Shown here one piece after another: positions 35,197-43,064 of a DNA stretch of 64,000 bases. A program made the translations under genes and the position numbers. The stretch's first letter is position 1, and each line of letters starts with the position of its first letter. Below the pieces are notes generated by a model, which was not told the origin of the DNA, ran no database searches, and saw only the letters and a program-made list of their open reading frames with translations. Source of the stretch: Rugamonas aquatica (lineage in GTDB: Bacteria > Pseudomonadota > Gammaproteobacteria > Burkholderiales > Burkholderiaceae_D); contig NZ_WHUG01000013.1 of NCBI RefSeq assembly GCF_009380215.1, positions 1 through 64,000 of the forward strand, read 5' to 3'.

Positions 35197-35253
35197 GAGA
35201 TTCTCCGATTAAGTAAGTGAATGAAAAGAAGATGCCAAACAAAGTGCCCCAGG

Positions 35254-35282
35254 AGGCGTGACGCCGACGTAAAGCCACGCCT
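35254..35282 (-). terminator. Possible hairpin at the end of reb1
   Basis: AGGCGTG (35254-35260) and CACGCCT (35276-35282) form a 7-bp stem with a 15-base loop that includes the last base of the reb1 stop codon. No solid T-run follows directly, so it may be a partial terminator or an mRNA-stabilising hairpin that sets the ratio of reb1 to later genes. Confidence 0.3.
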
Positions 35283-35581
35283 TAAGGAGTACCCAAGCCC
35301 CGTACGCCCCCGCTCGGGGTCAGGATGGTCTTGGTGGCCACGCCGGTGGCGGCCGTGTCCAGGGAATACAGGGTCGCTACACCCATGGTGGTGGCGGACT
35401 GCGAGGTCACGTAGCTTTGTTGCTGCGCGTTGGTCGCGTTGTGCGCCGCGTTCGCCAATGCTTGCGCAGTGGCCTGGTACAAATTGCCCATCGCGATGGC
35501 AGGTGCGTCACCCAACACCTTGGTGTTGGCCTGCGTGACGGAATCTGTGATTTGATCATTGACAGCGGTCGGAAAAGCCAT
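35282..35581 (-). CDS. RebB-family R-body structural protein (reb1, first of the array)
   Basis: A 99-residue RebB-family protein (VNDQITDSVTQANTKVLGD, APAIAMGNLYQATAQALANA, TTMGVATLYSLDTAATGVAT) with a short extra tail ending GVRGLGTP. It has the strongest ribosome-binding site of the array (AGGAGGA about nine bases before the ATG at 35581) and is the first gene behind the regulatory region, so it is a good candidate for the most abundant subunit. Homologous proteins form R-bodies in Caedibacter and in free-living proteobacteria. Confidence 0.93.
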   Translation of the reverse strand: MAFPTAVNDQITDSVTQANTKVLGDAPAIAMGNLYQATAQALANAAHNATNAQQQSYVTSQSATTMGVATLYSLDTAATGVATKTILTPSGGVRGLGTP

Positions 35582-35701
35582 GCTTCGTTCCTCCTGAGTG
35601 GAACCATTTTCTGGTCCGGTTGACGGTTAACAAAAGTGCGCGTCATCGATGTTTTTTTCGTTGACCCGCAGACAAATGGTAGCGGCGCGGGCGCAATCGC
35701 G

Positions 35702-35737
35702 AGTGGGCCAGACGATCGGAATAGTGGGCTGGACGAT
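35702..35737. promoter_or_regulatory. Pair of direct repeats, candidate operator for reb genes
   Basis: AGTGGGCCAGACGAT (35702-35716) and AGTGGGCTGGACGAT (35723-35737) match at 13 of 15 positions and start 21 bp apart, two helical turns. They lie 121-156 bp upstream of the reb1 start and just after the end of the AraC-type regulator gene. Two same-facing half-sites on one DNA face are the usual binding arrangement of AraC-family proteins. Confidence 0.6.
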
Positions 35738-35841
35738 GATGTTCGTCTGTTTGCAATCGCCGAGGCGGCAACCCAGCCGCGCACGGTCCAGGATGCGGAA
35801 TGGGGAATGGCAGTGCGCTGCGGCGGAGCGGCGTGAGCGAC

Positions 35842-37479
35842 CTAGGCGTCGTGAAAATGGGTGCCGATCGCGAGGCTGTGTTTGCGGCGGCAATCCCCCG
35901 GGGTTTGCCCCGTTATTTCACGAAAGCATTTATGGAAGTAACTGAAATCGTTGAAGCCCACACTGAGCGCGACGTCGGCGACGCGCCGTGGTGGAAGCTC
36001 AAGCAAAAGGCGCTTCGCGTGCGCGATGCGTAGCTGCTGCAGCAGGAGTTTGAATGAGATGCCCAGGTGGTCGCGAAACAGGAAGCGCAGGTGAGAGGCG
36101 CTGACATGGCACTGTTGCGCCAGCTGTTCGGCTGTCATCGGCTCATGGTAACGCCTGCCGACGTACTGAAGCGCCCTATTCAGCCCGGCCGGAAGGCGCG
36201 CCAGCACGGAGGCATCCTGCTCGAGCACGCAGCGGACCCAGTGCGCCGAGCCGGGCAGAAACGCAGCGCCGACCGGCGCCGGCACGTCCGCCGCCGGGGT
36301 GTCGGCCAAGGCGTCGGTCGCATCGTCGTCGTCCGCTGGCCGGAGCGGACCTTCGCGCAACATGCGGGGAGCATGCTGGTTGATGTCGCTCGCGCCGATC
36401 CGCATATTCGGCGTGAGCACCGCCAGGCGCGCCACGGCCCATTCCAGTTGCGAAGCATTGCCCGGCCAGTGGTAGTTGGCGCACCAGTGATGCAAGGCAT
36501 CGGTCGCGCGATCGTCCGCGTCATGGCCATGGTAATCGAGGACGGCGCGGGTGAGCAGGGGCAGGTCGTCGGGCCGCTGCGACAGGCTCGGCAAGTTGAT
36601 GTATAGCCAGTCGCACATGCCCTCGCCTGCCGGCCGCTTGCGCGATTTCTGCGCAATCATCAATCGGCAACCGCCCCTGTCCTGCTCGATGGCTGGGACG
36701 CCCGCCGCCGGCTCGACTGCAGGTACGGCCTGGCCGAGCGCCTGTTTCAGTTGCCGCCACAGGTGTTCCTGATCGGCCTCGGTACCGCCATCGACGCCGC
36801 ACAGGAACAGCGTTCCGCCGCGCGCGCGGGCGAGCCAGCGTTTGGGCGATTCCAGCGTCTTCTCACAGTCCACTTTGACAAACGCATGGTCGGCGGCTTT
36901 GCTGCCGAGATGTATGGCCAGCGCTGTTTGCAGCGCCTCGTTGCCTGTCGTCCCAAGCAACAATATCGGGCGGTTGTCGCTGCAGCTGGCCTCGATCGAC
37001 CTGTCCAGTGTCAGCATGGCCTTGCTGGAGCCGATCAGGCACGGGGCGCCGAGTTGACGTTGGACCATCCAACGCTGGCTTGCCAGGCGCTGGGCTATGC
37101 GCGCGCATTGTGAAGCCAGCTCTGACAGGGTATGGCGATGCTGCGGTTCCAAGATGAAATGAGGTAGCAGCTGCAGGGTCAGGATGCCGAGTTTTCGCTG
37201 CAGGAAGTTCACCGCAAAGATGGCAGTGTCCTTGGCGGACCGCGCCGACGCGGAGCGCGGTCCGGCGTCGGCCGGACCGGGCGCGCCCCCCTGCACCAGC
37301 AACGCCGGCCGGCCGGTCAATTCGAGCGTGGCCGTCAACCACCAGGTGCGGCAAACGCTGCGCTCCAGGCACAGGCGAATTTCATCGAGCTCATACATGT
37401 AAGCGGGCGTCGACAGCTGTTGGGGGCTGCCCAAGCCGCCCACGGAAAGCGCATCGTGATGTCCGTGCTGCGCTCCCAT
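35842..37479 (-). CDS. Regulator: degenerate sigma-54-activator-like ATPase domain fused to AraC DNA-binding domain
   Basis: A 545-residue regulator. The N-terminal 150 residues are an unrecognised sensor. Residues about 150-375 follow the layout of NtrC-type AAA+ domains (IGSSKAMLTLDRSI, ARGGTLFLCG, INLPSLSQRPDDLPLLTRAV, NYHWPGNASQLEWAVARLAV), but the Walker A motif reads GTTGNEAL instead of GESGTGKE and the Walker B acids are replaced by Cys-Gly, so ATP hydrolysis is unlikely. Residues about 435-535 form an AraC double helix-turn-helix (EQLAQQCHVSASHLRFLF, RVADVALSVGFNDFSYFHKC, ITGQTPGDCRR). ATG at 37479 or GTG at 37488 may start it. It is co-directional with the reb genes and 260 bp ahead of them. 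Confidence 0.82.
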   Translation of the reverse strand: MGAQHGHHDALSVGGLGSPQQLSTPAYMYELDEIRLCLERSVCRTWWLTATLELTGRPALLVQGGAPGPADAGPRSASARSAKDTAIFAVNFLQRKLGILTLQLLPHFILEPQHRHTLSELASQCARIAQRLASQRWMVQRQLGAPCLIGSSKAMLTLDRSIEASCSDNRPILLLGTTGNEALQTALAIHLGSKAADHAFVKVDCEKTLESPKRWLARARGGTLFLCGVDGGTEADQEHLWRQLKQALGQAVPAVEPAAGVPAIEQDRGGCRLMIAQKSRKRPAGEGMCDWLYINLPSLSQRPDDLPLLTRAVLDYHGHDADDRATDALHHWCANYHWPGNASQLEWAVARLAVLTPNMRIGASDINQHAPRMLREGPLRPADDDDATDALADTPAADVPAPVGAAFLPGSAHWVRCVLEQDASVLARLPAGLNRALQYVGRRYHEPMTAEQLAQQCHVSASHLRFLFRDHLGISFKLLLQQLRIAHAKRLLLELPPRRVADVALSVGFNDFSYFHKCFREITGQTPGDCRRKHSLAIGTHFHDA

Positions 37480-37509
37480 GGAAATCACGGACGGTTTGCG
37501 CGGCGCGAA

Positions 37510-37656
37510 TCAGGAACGGGCCGGTGCAACCTTGACGCAAGCGCCTCGGCGGTCCCCGTTGCGCTGTGGCTTGAGAGGCCTTCCCAACAGTGCAGCGGCA
37601 ATTTGTGCACACAAAGCAAAGGCAACAAACAAGACCGGCGTCGATGGTGAGGTCAT
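37510..37656 (-). CDS. Possible small membrane protein
   Basis: A 48-codon frame with GGAG five to ten bases before the ATG at 37656. The N-terminal part, PVLFVAFALCAQIAAALLG, could span a membrane, and the rest is basic. It lies in the 287-bp gap between the 437-residue gene and the AraC-type regulator. No homology recognised; it may be chance. Confidence 0.25.
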   Translation of the reverse strand: MTSPSTPVLFVAFALCAQIAAALLGRPLKPQRNGDRRGACVKVAPARS

Positions 37657-37766
37657 CTCATGCTCCATTTCATGGTGTCGGGACTGGTCGCTGTGCTGCC
37701 GCGAAAGCGACCGCCGGCGCGGCAGAGGCGATGCTTGCCCCGTCCGCACCCGGCGCGCTGGCCTTG

Positions 37767-39080
37767 CTACGCGCTCAGGGTGCGGTCGATTCGGTTGACC
37801 TCGCTGTCATGCACCGTCACCGCGTCGAGGATCAGGTTGGCGTAGTCAAAGGCATCCTGGTGCGCGGCCACGTAGTCGATCAGCCTCTGGTAGCTGACCC
37901 GGTGTCCGGCATCGGTCAGACGCGAGGCGATGCATTCGATGCCCGCGTCGATAATGCTCTTGCAATAGTTGGCCCATTTGGCATTGCATTCCCTGAGCGA
38001 CACATCCTGCGTTGTGTTCGATTCGATGGATGCGGCATACAGTGGACACCAGGATTCCCCCCGCCCAAGGTGGGTTGCCGATGCCGGGAAACCATTCGCC
38101 TCCATAAAAATGGCGCAGGTAAAGCAGGACGCCAGCTTGGTGGTCTTTTTGCCGACCGCAATTTCATAGGGCGTTCCCTTCTTGAGCCAGCGTACGTTGT
38201 AGATTGCCTGGATCATCCCGTGCGTATAGCCGACGATGTCGGTGAGCGCCAGCGGCTGTTGCGCACGGCTCTTGTCCTCGTCCCGGAAATACATGTCCAA
38301 CTTTTTTAGCGTACATTGCAGCGCATTGTCCTGGATCATGCCCCAGTAGCGCTCGTCACCGCCGATGCCGATCCTGGCACCCAGATCCCACTTGGGTTTG
38401 AGCGATCCATTGGGGGCTTTGGGGTCGACCGGGGGACTCTTCACCATGCTGGGCATCCAGCGGCGCGGATTCGTTTTGTCGACGGGCATGCTGGGCGACG
38501 CCGCGCGCTGGCGGCAAGTGCAGAACAGGCCAGGCTGACTGCTGCCATCGTCGACCTGGACGAAACCGGTATAGGCGCCGCGGCCCTGGTAGCCGACGTC
38601 GGGCTGCTGTGCAATCCACAGCAGCAAAGCGCCCGGCAGTGTTGCCTTCGGCGACACGACGGTATACCGGTCCTTGGACATGGGCGACAAGTCGCCGGTC
38701 CCGCCGATCACGCGGACGATCCCCGCATCCTTGTCGCATACGGGAGTCACGCCCACCATCGCTTCCTTGCCTCTTTCGGGCTGGCCGAAGTTGTCGCCCA
38801 TGCTAGCCAGCGCTACGTTGATCTTGGCGACGCAGCGCACGTGCTGCGCCCAGTTAAAGGCCATTTTGGCGGCGGCCGCGGCTTCGTCTGCGCTTCGGGG
38901 AACGGGATTGGGCGAGGTCGACAGCGTCTCGGGATCGATTTCAATATCGAAAAGGCAGTTCTTTTTGGCATCGAGGCGGATATAGGCATGGCCAACGATG
39001 GCCGCGGTCATAATGACGTCGGCATCTTCGACCGGACTGGTGGCTGCGTCGAGAATACCCTGTTGAGTAACGATAAGCAT
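37767..39080 (-). CDS. Unknown 437-residue protein of the reb island
   Basis: A soluble-looking protein without signal peptide or membrane helix. There are several beta-rich stretches near the N-terminus (VIMTAAIVGHAYIRLDAKKN) and a cysteine-containing region near residue 320-345: KLASCFTCAIFMEANGF then THLGRGESWCPLY. The CxxC with a later His and Cys could bind a metal, and the arrangement recalls deaminase-like or zinc-binding enzymes without fitting one I can name. AAGGA precedes the ATG at 39080. It is divergent from the large STAND protein gene with a 223-bp gap. Confidence 0.65.
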   Translation of the reverse strand: MLIVTQQGILDAATSPVEDADVIMTAAIVGHAYIRLDAKKNCLFDIEIDPETLSTSPNPVPRSADEAAAAAKMAFNWAQHVRCVAKINVALASMGDNFGQPERGKEAMVGVTPVCDKDAGIVRVIGGTGDLSPMSKDRYTVVSPKATLPGALLLWIAQQPDVGYQGRGAYTGFVQVDDGSSQPGLFCTCRQRAASPSMPVDKTNPRRWMPSMVKSPPVDPKAPNGSLKPKWDLGARIGIGGDERYWGMIQDNALQCTLKKLDMYFRDEDKSRAQQPLALTDIVGYTHGMIQAIYNVRWLKKGTPYEIAVGKKTTKLASCFTCAIFMEANGFPASATHLGRGESWCPLYAASIESNTTQDVSLRECNAKWANYCKSIIDAGIECIASRLTDAGHRVSYQRLIDYVAAHQDAFDYANLILDAVTVHDSEVNRIDRTLSA

Positions 39081-39222
39081 GGTGGTTTCCTTATGCAAGA
39101 TGAGCGCTGTCCATCAGCCAGCGCAGGTTAAAACTCATGCCACGGCGCCGTCGACTGGACCTCGCGGCCGTTTGCAATCGCAGTGATCCGAAGCCATGGT
39201 AGGAGTCGGTCTCGACGTAACA

Positions 39223-39260
39223 CAAGTAACGGCGAGGTATCACGCCGGCAAGTTACGGCG
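39223..39260. promoter_or_regulatory. Direct repeat in a divergent promoter region
   Basis: CAAGTAACGGCG (39223-39234) and CAAGTTACGGCG (39249-39260) match at 11 of 12 positions, starting 26 bp apart, about 45 bp upstream of the STAND protein start at 39304. A regulator binding site, perhaps for the protein's own winged-helix domain, is possible. Confidence 0.4.
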
Positions 39261-39303
39261 CGGCACGGCTGTTTAAAATGAAGCATTTTCTTGCGAGTAC
39301 CTG

Positions 39304-42300
39304 ATGCCTAAACCGCGCGACCTTGACTTCCCCTCGTCGCTGGCGTTTGTTGAAATAAGACCGCCGTTTCGTTTCGGCCAATGGCGGGTGGTGCATGCCC
39401 GGAACGCTATCGAACACGGAGACGAGAAGCGTCAAATGGAGCCGCGCACGATGGAGGTGTTGCTGGCCTTGTGCGAGGCGGCCGGCGAGATTGTCAGCAG
39501 CGAGCAATTGTTGGCGCAGTGCTGGGGTAGCACCAGCTACAGCGATAGTCCGGTGCACAAGAACATCGCCCAGCTGCGCCGCATACTGGGCGATAACGCC
39601 GGCGCGCCGCTCTACATCGAGACCATCCGCAAGCGCGGCTACCGCGCGGTGGCGCCGTTGGATTACTTCACGGCCAGCACGACGCCCGACAACTGGCGTG
39701 ACGGCTCGCCATTTCGCGGCCTGCTGGCTTTTGATGAAACCCATGCGCAGGTCTTTTTCGGCCGCGCCGAGATCACCCGCAACCTGGCGGCCGTGGTCCG
39801 CAGCCAGGTCGACAACGGCCTGGCGCTAACGCTGCTGCTCGGTCCCAGCGGCTCCGGTAAAACCTCGTTGGTGCAGGCAGGTCTGCTGCCGGCGCTGTCG
39901 GCGGCGCGCACCGACGGTGCGGCGGCAGTGCTCGCCTCCACCACCTTTGATCTGATCGATCAGGGCCAGCAAAACCTGTTCACGGCCTTGGCCGGCGCGC
40001 TGCTGGATCTGGAATGGGATGGACAGCTGGCCTTGCCCGGTGAGAACGCCATGTCGTTGGGGCAGCGCCTGGCCGCCGGCGGCGAAACCGTCAGCGCCGA
40101 CCTGGTTGCAGCGCTGGCGGGACAGCGCTCCGGCCTGCGCTTTGCCGTGTTTATCGATCGTTTCGAGGCCATGTTCAACATGGCCAAAATTAGCGAGGCC
40201 GAACGCAACGCCTTTATGCACACACTCGCGCAACTGGCCCGCAGCCCGGCGCTCATCCTGATCCTGGCGTGCCGCAACGATTTCTATCCCAGCATCGCCC
40301 GCGATCCGCTGCTGATCGAAGCCAAACGGCGCGGCGGCCATTTCGACCTCGACCCGCCCAGCTTCCGCGACATCGTCCAGATCATCCGCGGGCCGGCCGC
40401 CGCGTCCAAACTCAGCTTTGGTGTCGATGCGCAGACCCAAGCCCGGCTGGACGACGTCCTGTGCCAGCACGCGGCCGCCAGTCCCGACGCCCTGCCGCTG
40501 CTGCAATACTGCCTGCAGCAACTGTATCAATTGCGTACCGCGCAGGGCGAACTGACCTTCGACGCCTACCAGCAGTTAGGCGGGCTCGAAGGCGCCATCG
40601 GTCAACGCGCGGAACAGTTGGTGCTCGCGCTGACCGCCGCGCAGCGCGACAGCCTGCCACACATCATGGCCCAGGTGATTGTGCTGTCGACCGATGAGGA
40701 AAACGTCAGCAGCCAGCGCGCGCCCTGGAGTGCACTGCCCAGCGAAGCGGCCCGGCAAACGGTGACGGCGCTGATTGACGCGCGGCTGTTTGTCAGCGAT
40801 CTGGTGGCAGGCGTACCCGTATTTGGCATCCCCCACGAGGCAATCTTGCGGCGCTGGGAACGCATGAGCGAGTGGATCGACACCCACCGCGGCGCCTTGC
40901 GCGCCCGCGCCCGGCTGGCCCTGCACGCGCGGCGCTGGCAAGACGAGGGGCGGCCCGGCGATCTGCTGCTGCCGAGCGGTAAACTGCTGGACGAAGCCAG
41001 ACTGCTTCAGCTCAGCAATGGCGTGCCACTGACAGACAACGAACGGGACTGCATCCGCCTGTCCGCGCGGCGAGCCCGCCGGCATGAACGGCTGCGTGTC
41101 CTGGTCCTGACGCTGATCGTCGCGCTGGCGATGCTTGCATCGGGCTTGGGACTGAGCGAGATGGCGGCCAAACGCGCGGCAGAGCTGCGCCGCAGGGAGG
41201 CCGAAAGCCTGGTCGACTTCATGCTGGGCGACTTCACCGACAAACTCAGACCGCTAGGGCGACTGGATTTTCTTGAAAGCGTCAGCCAGCGGGCCTTGCA
41301 GTACCTGCGTGGTGCGCAAACCGAGGAGCGCAGCCTGGCCGAGCTGATGCTACGCGCCAAAGGCTTGCAAGTGCTTGGCGAAGTGAGCCGCTCACGCGGC
41401 GATTCCGCTGGCGCCATCGACGCCCTGAATCAGGCCAATGCCATCCTGCTGCGGCAACAACAGGCGACGCCCAATGACATCAAGGTGCTCAAAAACCTGG
41501 GCGTCAACGCTTACTGGCTGGGCCAAATGCACAGGGACCGGAACGACTGGCAAGCCGCGGAACAGGACTGGCGCGCCTATCTGCGCTTCTCAGACCTGCT
41601 GCACGCGCTGGAACCTTCCAATACCGAATGGTGGGTGGAACAGTCTTACGCGCACAACAGTCTGGGAAGCCTGGCACTGACACGCGGAATGCCTGCGCTG
41701 GCGGTGCCCGAATTTGAAGCGTCGATTGCGTTGAAACGACGAGCGCTGGCGCAGATGCCGGCATCGCGCACCGTCACCGTGGAACTGGCCGACAGCTACT
41801 CCTGGCTGGCATCGGCCAAACAGTCGCTGGGCCAGCTGGAGGCGGCGCAACAGTTGTATGCTGACGAGATGATGCTGGCACGCCAGCTATCCGAACGGTA
41901 TCCGGACGAGTCGATGTGGAAACGGCGCCTTGCACTCGCATTTCAGCATCGAGGGCTGATCAACCTGGCTAAGGGCAGGGATGCGGACACCCTGCTCGAC
42001 TACGAGCTCGCCATCGAGCTGTACGCCGCCATCGTGAAACAGGACCGCGATAACCGTGGCTGGCAGGTCGAGCTGGCCAATTTGAATCAAGAACGACTGT
42101 GGCTGATTTCCCGCCGCGCGCCGGCTACCGTCATCCTGCCGCAGCTGGCCAAGACGCAGCAAACCCTGCAGTCGATGGCCGCGCTGGATCCGAAAAATGT
42201 GCTATGGGCGCGGCGTGACGCCATCGCGCGCGCGCATTTTTCCGCCGTCTTGCTGGCCGCTGGCATGACTGGCGACGCCGAACGGCAAATCGACACCGCG

Positions 42301-42618
42301 CTTGTCACGCTGGCACCGATGTATGAACACAATCCCTCCAACCTGAGCAGCCGGCTAACCTTGGCCGAAGCTTTATTGGTTTACGCAACATTAAAAAATA
42401 AACAAGGCGATACCGCGGCCGCAATACAGACTTGTCAAAAAATTTATGTCATGCTCGACGCGGGACATATGGCAACCATGAACTATCAAATTCTCGATCT
42501 CTGGGTGCGGGCCAATACCTGCCTCGGAAATCGTGATGCCGTTCAGGTTGCCACAAGGCGTCTGAATGAAATAGGTTACCGGGACTACGCATACCTGCAA
42601 TTCATCTTGAATATATAA
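39304..42618 (+). CDS. Winged-helix / STAND NTPase / transmembrane / TPR signalling protein
   Basis: A 1104-residue multidomain protein. Residues 22-118 form an OmpR/CadC-type winged helix (RTMEVLLALCEAAGEIVSSE, then VHKNIAQLRRILGD, IRKRGYRAVAPL). Residues about 135-560 form a STAND-type P-loop NTPase with intact Walker A GPSGSGKTS at 180-188, preceded by PFRGLLAFDE and FFGRAEI as in nSTAND1 modules. A single membrane helix (about 597-620) separates it from a C-terminal half of TPR-like repeats. Similar architectures act as membrane-anchored sensors or as defence-type switches that respond to a trigger by oligomerising. Here it could gate expression of the reb island; that is inference. Confidence 0.85.
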   Translation: MPKPRDLDFPSSLAFVEIRPPFRFGQWRVVHARNAIEHGDEKRQMEPRTMEVLLALCEAAGEIVSSEQLLAQCWGSTSYSDSPVHKNIAQLRRILGDNAGAPLYIETIRKRGYRAVAPLDYFTASTTPDNWRDGSPFRGLLAFDETHAQVFFGRAEITRNLAAVVRSQVDNGLALTLLLGPSGSGKTSLVQAGLLPALSAARTDGAAAVLASTTFDLIDQGQQNLFTALAGALLDLEWDGQLALPGENAMSLGQRLAAGGETVSADLVAALAGQRSGLRFAVFIDRFEAMFNMAKISEAERNAFMHTLAQLARSPALILILACRNDFYPSIARDPLLIEAKRRGGHFDLDPPSFRDIVQIIRGPAAASKLSFGVDAQTQARLDDVLCQHAAASPDALPLLQYCLQQLYQLRTAQGELTFDAYQQLGGLEGAIGQRAEQLVLALTAAQRDSLPHIMAQVIVLSTDEENVSSQRAPWSALPSEAARQTVTALIDARLFVSDLVAGVPVFGIPHEAILRRWERMSEWIDTHRGALRARARLALHARRWQDEGRPGDLLLPSGKLLDEARLLQLSNGVPLTDNERDCIRLSARRARRHERLRVLVLTLIVALAMLASGLGLSEMAAKRAAELRRREAESLVDFMLGDFTDKLRPLGRLDFLESVSQRALQYLRGAQTEERSLAELMLRAKGLQVLGEVSRSRGDSAGAIDALNQANAILLRQQQATPNDIKVLKNLGVNAYWLGQMHRDRNDWQAAEQDWRAYLRFSDLLHALEPSNTEWWVEQSYAHNSLGSLALTRGMPALAVPEFEASIALKRRALAQMPASRTVTVELADSYSWLASAKQSLGQLEAAQQLYADEMMLARQLSERYPDESMWKRRLALAFQHRGLINLAKGRDADTLLDYELAIELYAAIVKQDRDNRGWQVELANLNQERLWLISRRAPATVILPQLAKTQQTLQSMAALDPKNVLWARRDAIARAHFSAVLLAAGMTGDAERQIDTALVTLAPMYEHNPSNLSSRLTLAEALLVYATLKNKQGDTAAAIQTCQKIYVMLDAGHMATMNYQILDLWVRANTCLGNRDAVQVATRRLNEIGYRDYAYLQFILNI

Positions 42619-42626
42619 GGAACAAC

Positions 42627-43064
42627 ATGACGAACCAACAAAGCAGCCCCGCCGTTCCACAATTTGTCGTTACCGTCTCGCTCACCGGCTTAGGCCAGTC
42701 CACCCGCGCGAGCTATAGCTATACTGTGCCCCAGGATGACGGCGGCTGGATAACCTTCCAAAATATTTCCAAGTGCGATTTGGTGGTATTCAGGTCCACT
42801 AATTGCCTGTTTGTGCTGGACTATAAAACCACACTGGCGGGCTGGTCTATCCATAGCATTACCACGAGCGCCGACAACTCGTCTTTGAGCACGCTTGCGG
42901 GACCATTGAACTTGTCGTACATGACGATCGACCCTGATCAGGTCCTTCACCAGTACGACCTCACCATCAATTACCGCAACGGTGACATCACGGTGCCGAT
43001 TGATCCGCAAGAAACCAACGTGCCCCCTAAGCTCGAACCAGGTAGCGTTGCAGGCCGCGGCTGA
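42627..43064 (+). CDS. Small unknown protein, beta-rich
   Basis: A 145-residue protein starting eight bases after the STAND gene stop and so probably co-transcribed; AAGGAA lies about seven bases before its ATG. Sequence alternates like a beta-sandwich (FVVTVSLTGLGQSTRASYSY, YDLTINYRNGDITVPIDPQE) with two Cys (SKCDLV and TNCLF). No signal peptide. I do not recognise the family with confidence. Its 3' end overlaps the end of the convergent regulator gene by 38 bp. Local base composition is AT-richer than the rest of the window. Confidence 0.65.
   Translation: MTNQQSSPAVPQFVVTVSLTGLGQSTRASYSYTVPQDDGGWITFQNISKCDLVVFRSTNCLFVLDYKTTLAGWSIHSITTSADNSSLSTLAGPLNLSYMTIDPDQVLHQYDLTINYRNGDITVPIDPQETNVPPKLEPGSVAGRG

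Noticed and set aside
28451..35581. A prophage as the explanation for the lysozyme and spanin genes
   Set aside because: No capsid, tail, terminase, portal, integrase or attachment site was seen in the window; the cassette is continuous with the reb genes. A captured phage fragment remains possible.
27794..37479. A type VI secretion or contractile injection system
   Set aside because: No sheath, baseplate, spike or ATPase proteins; the small repeated proteins match RebB instead.
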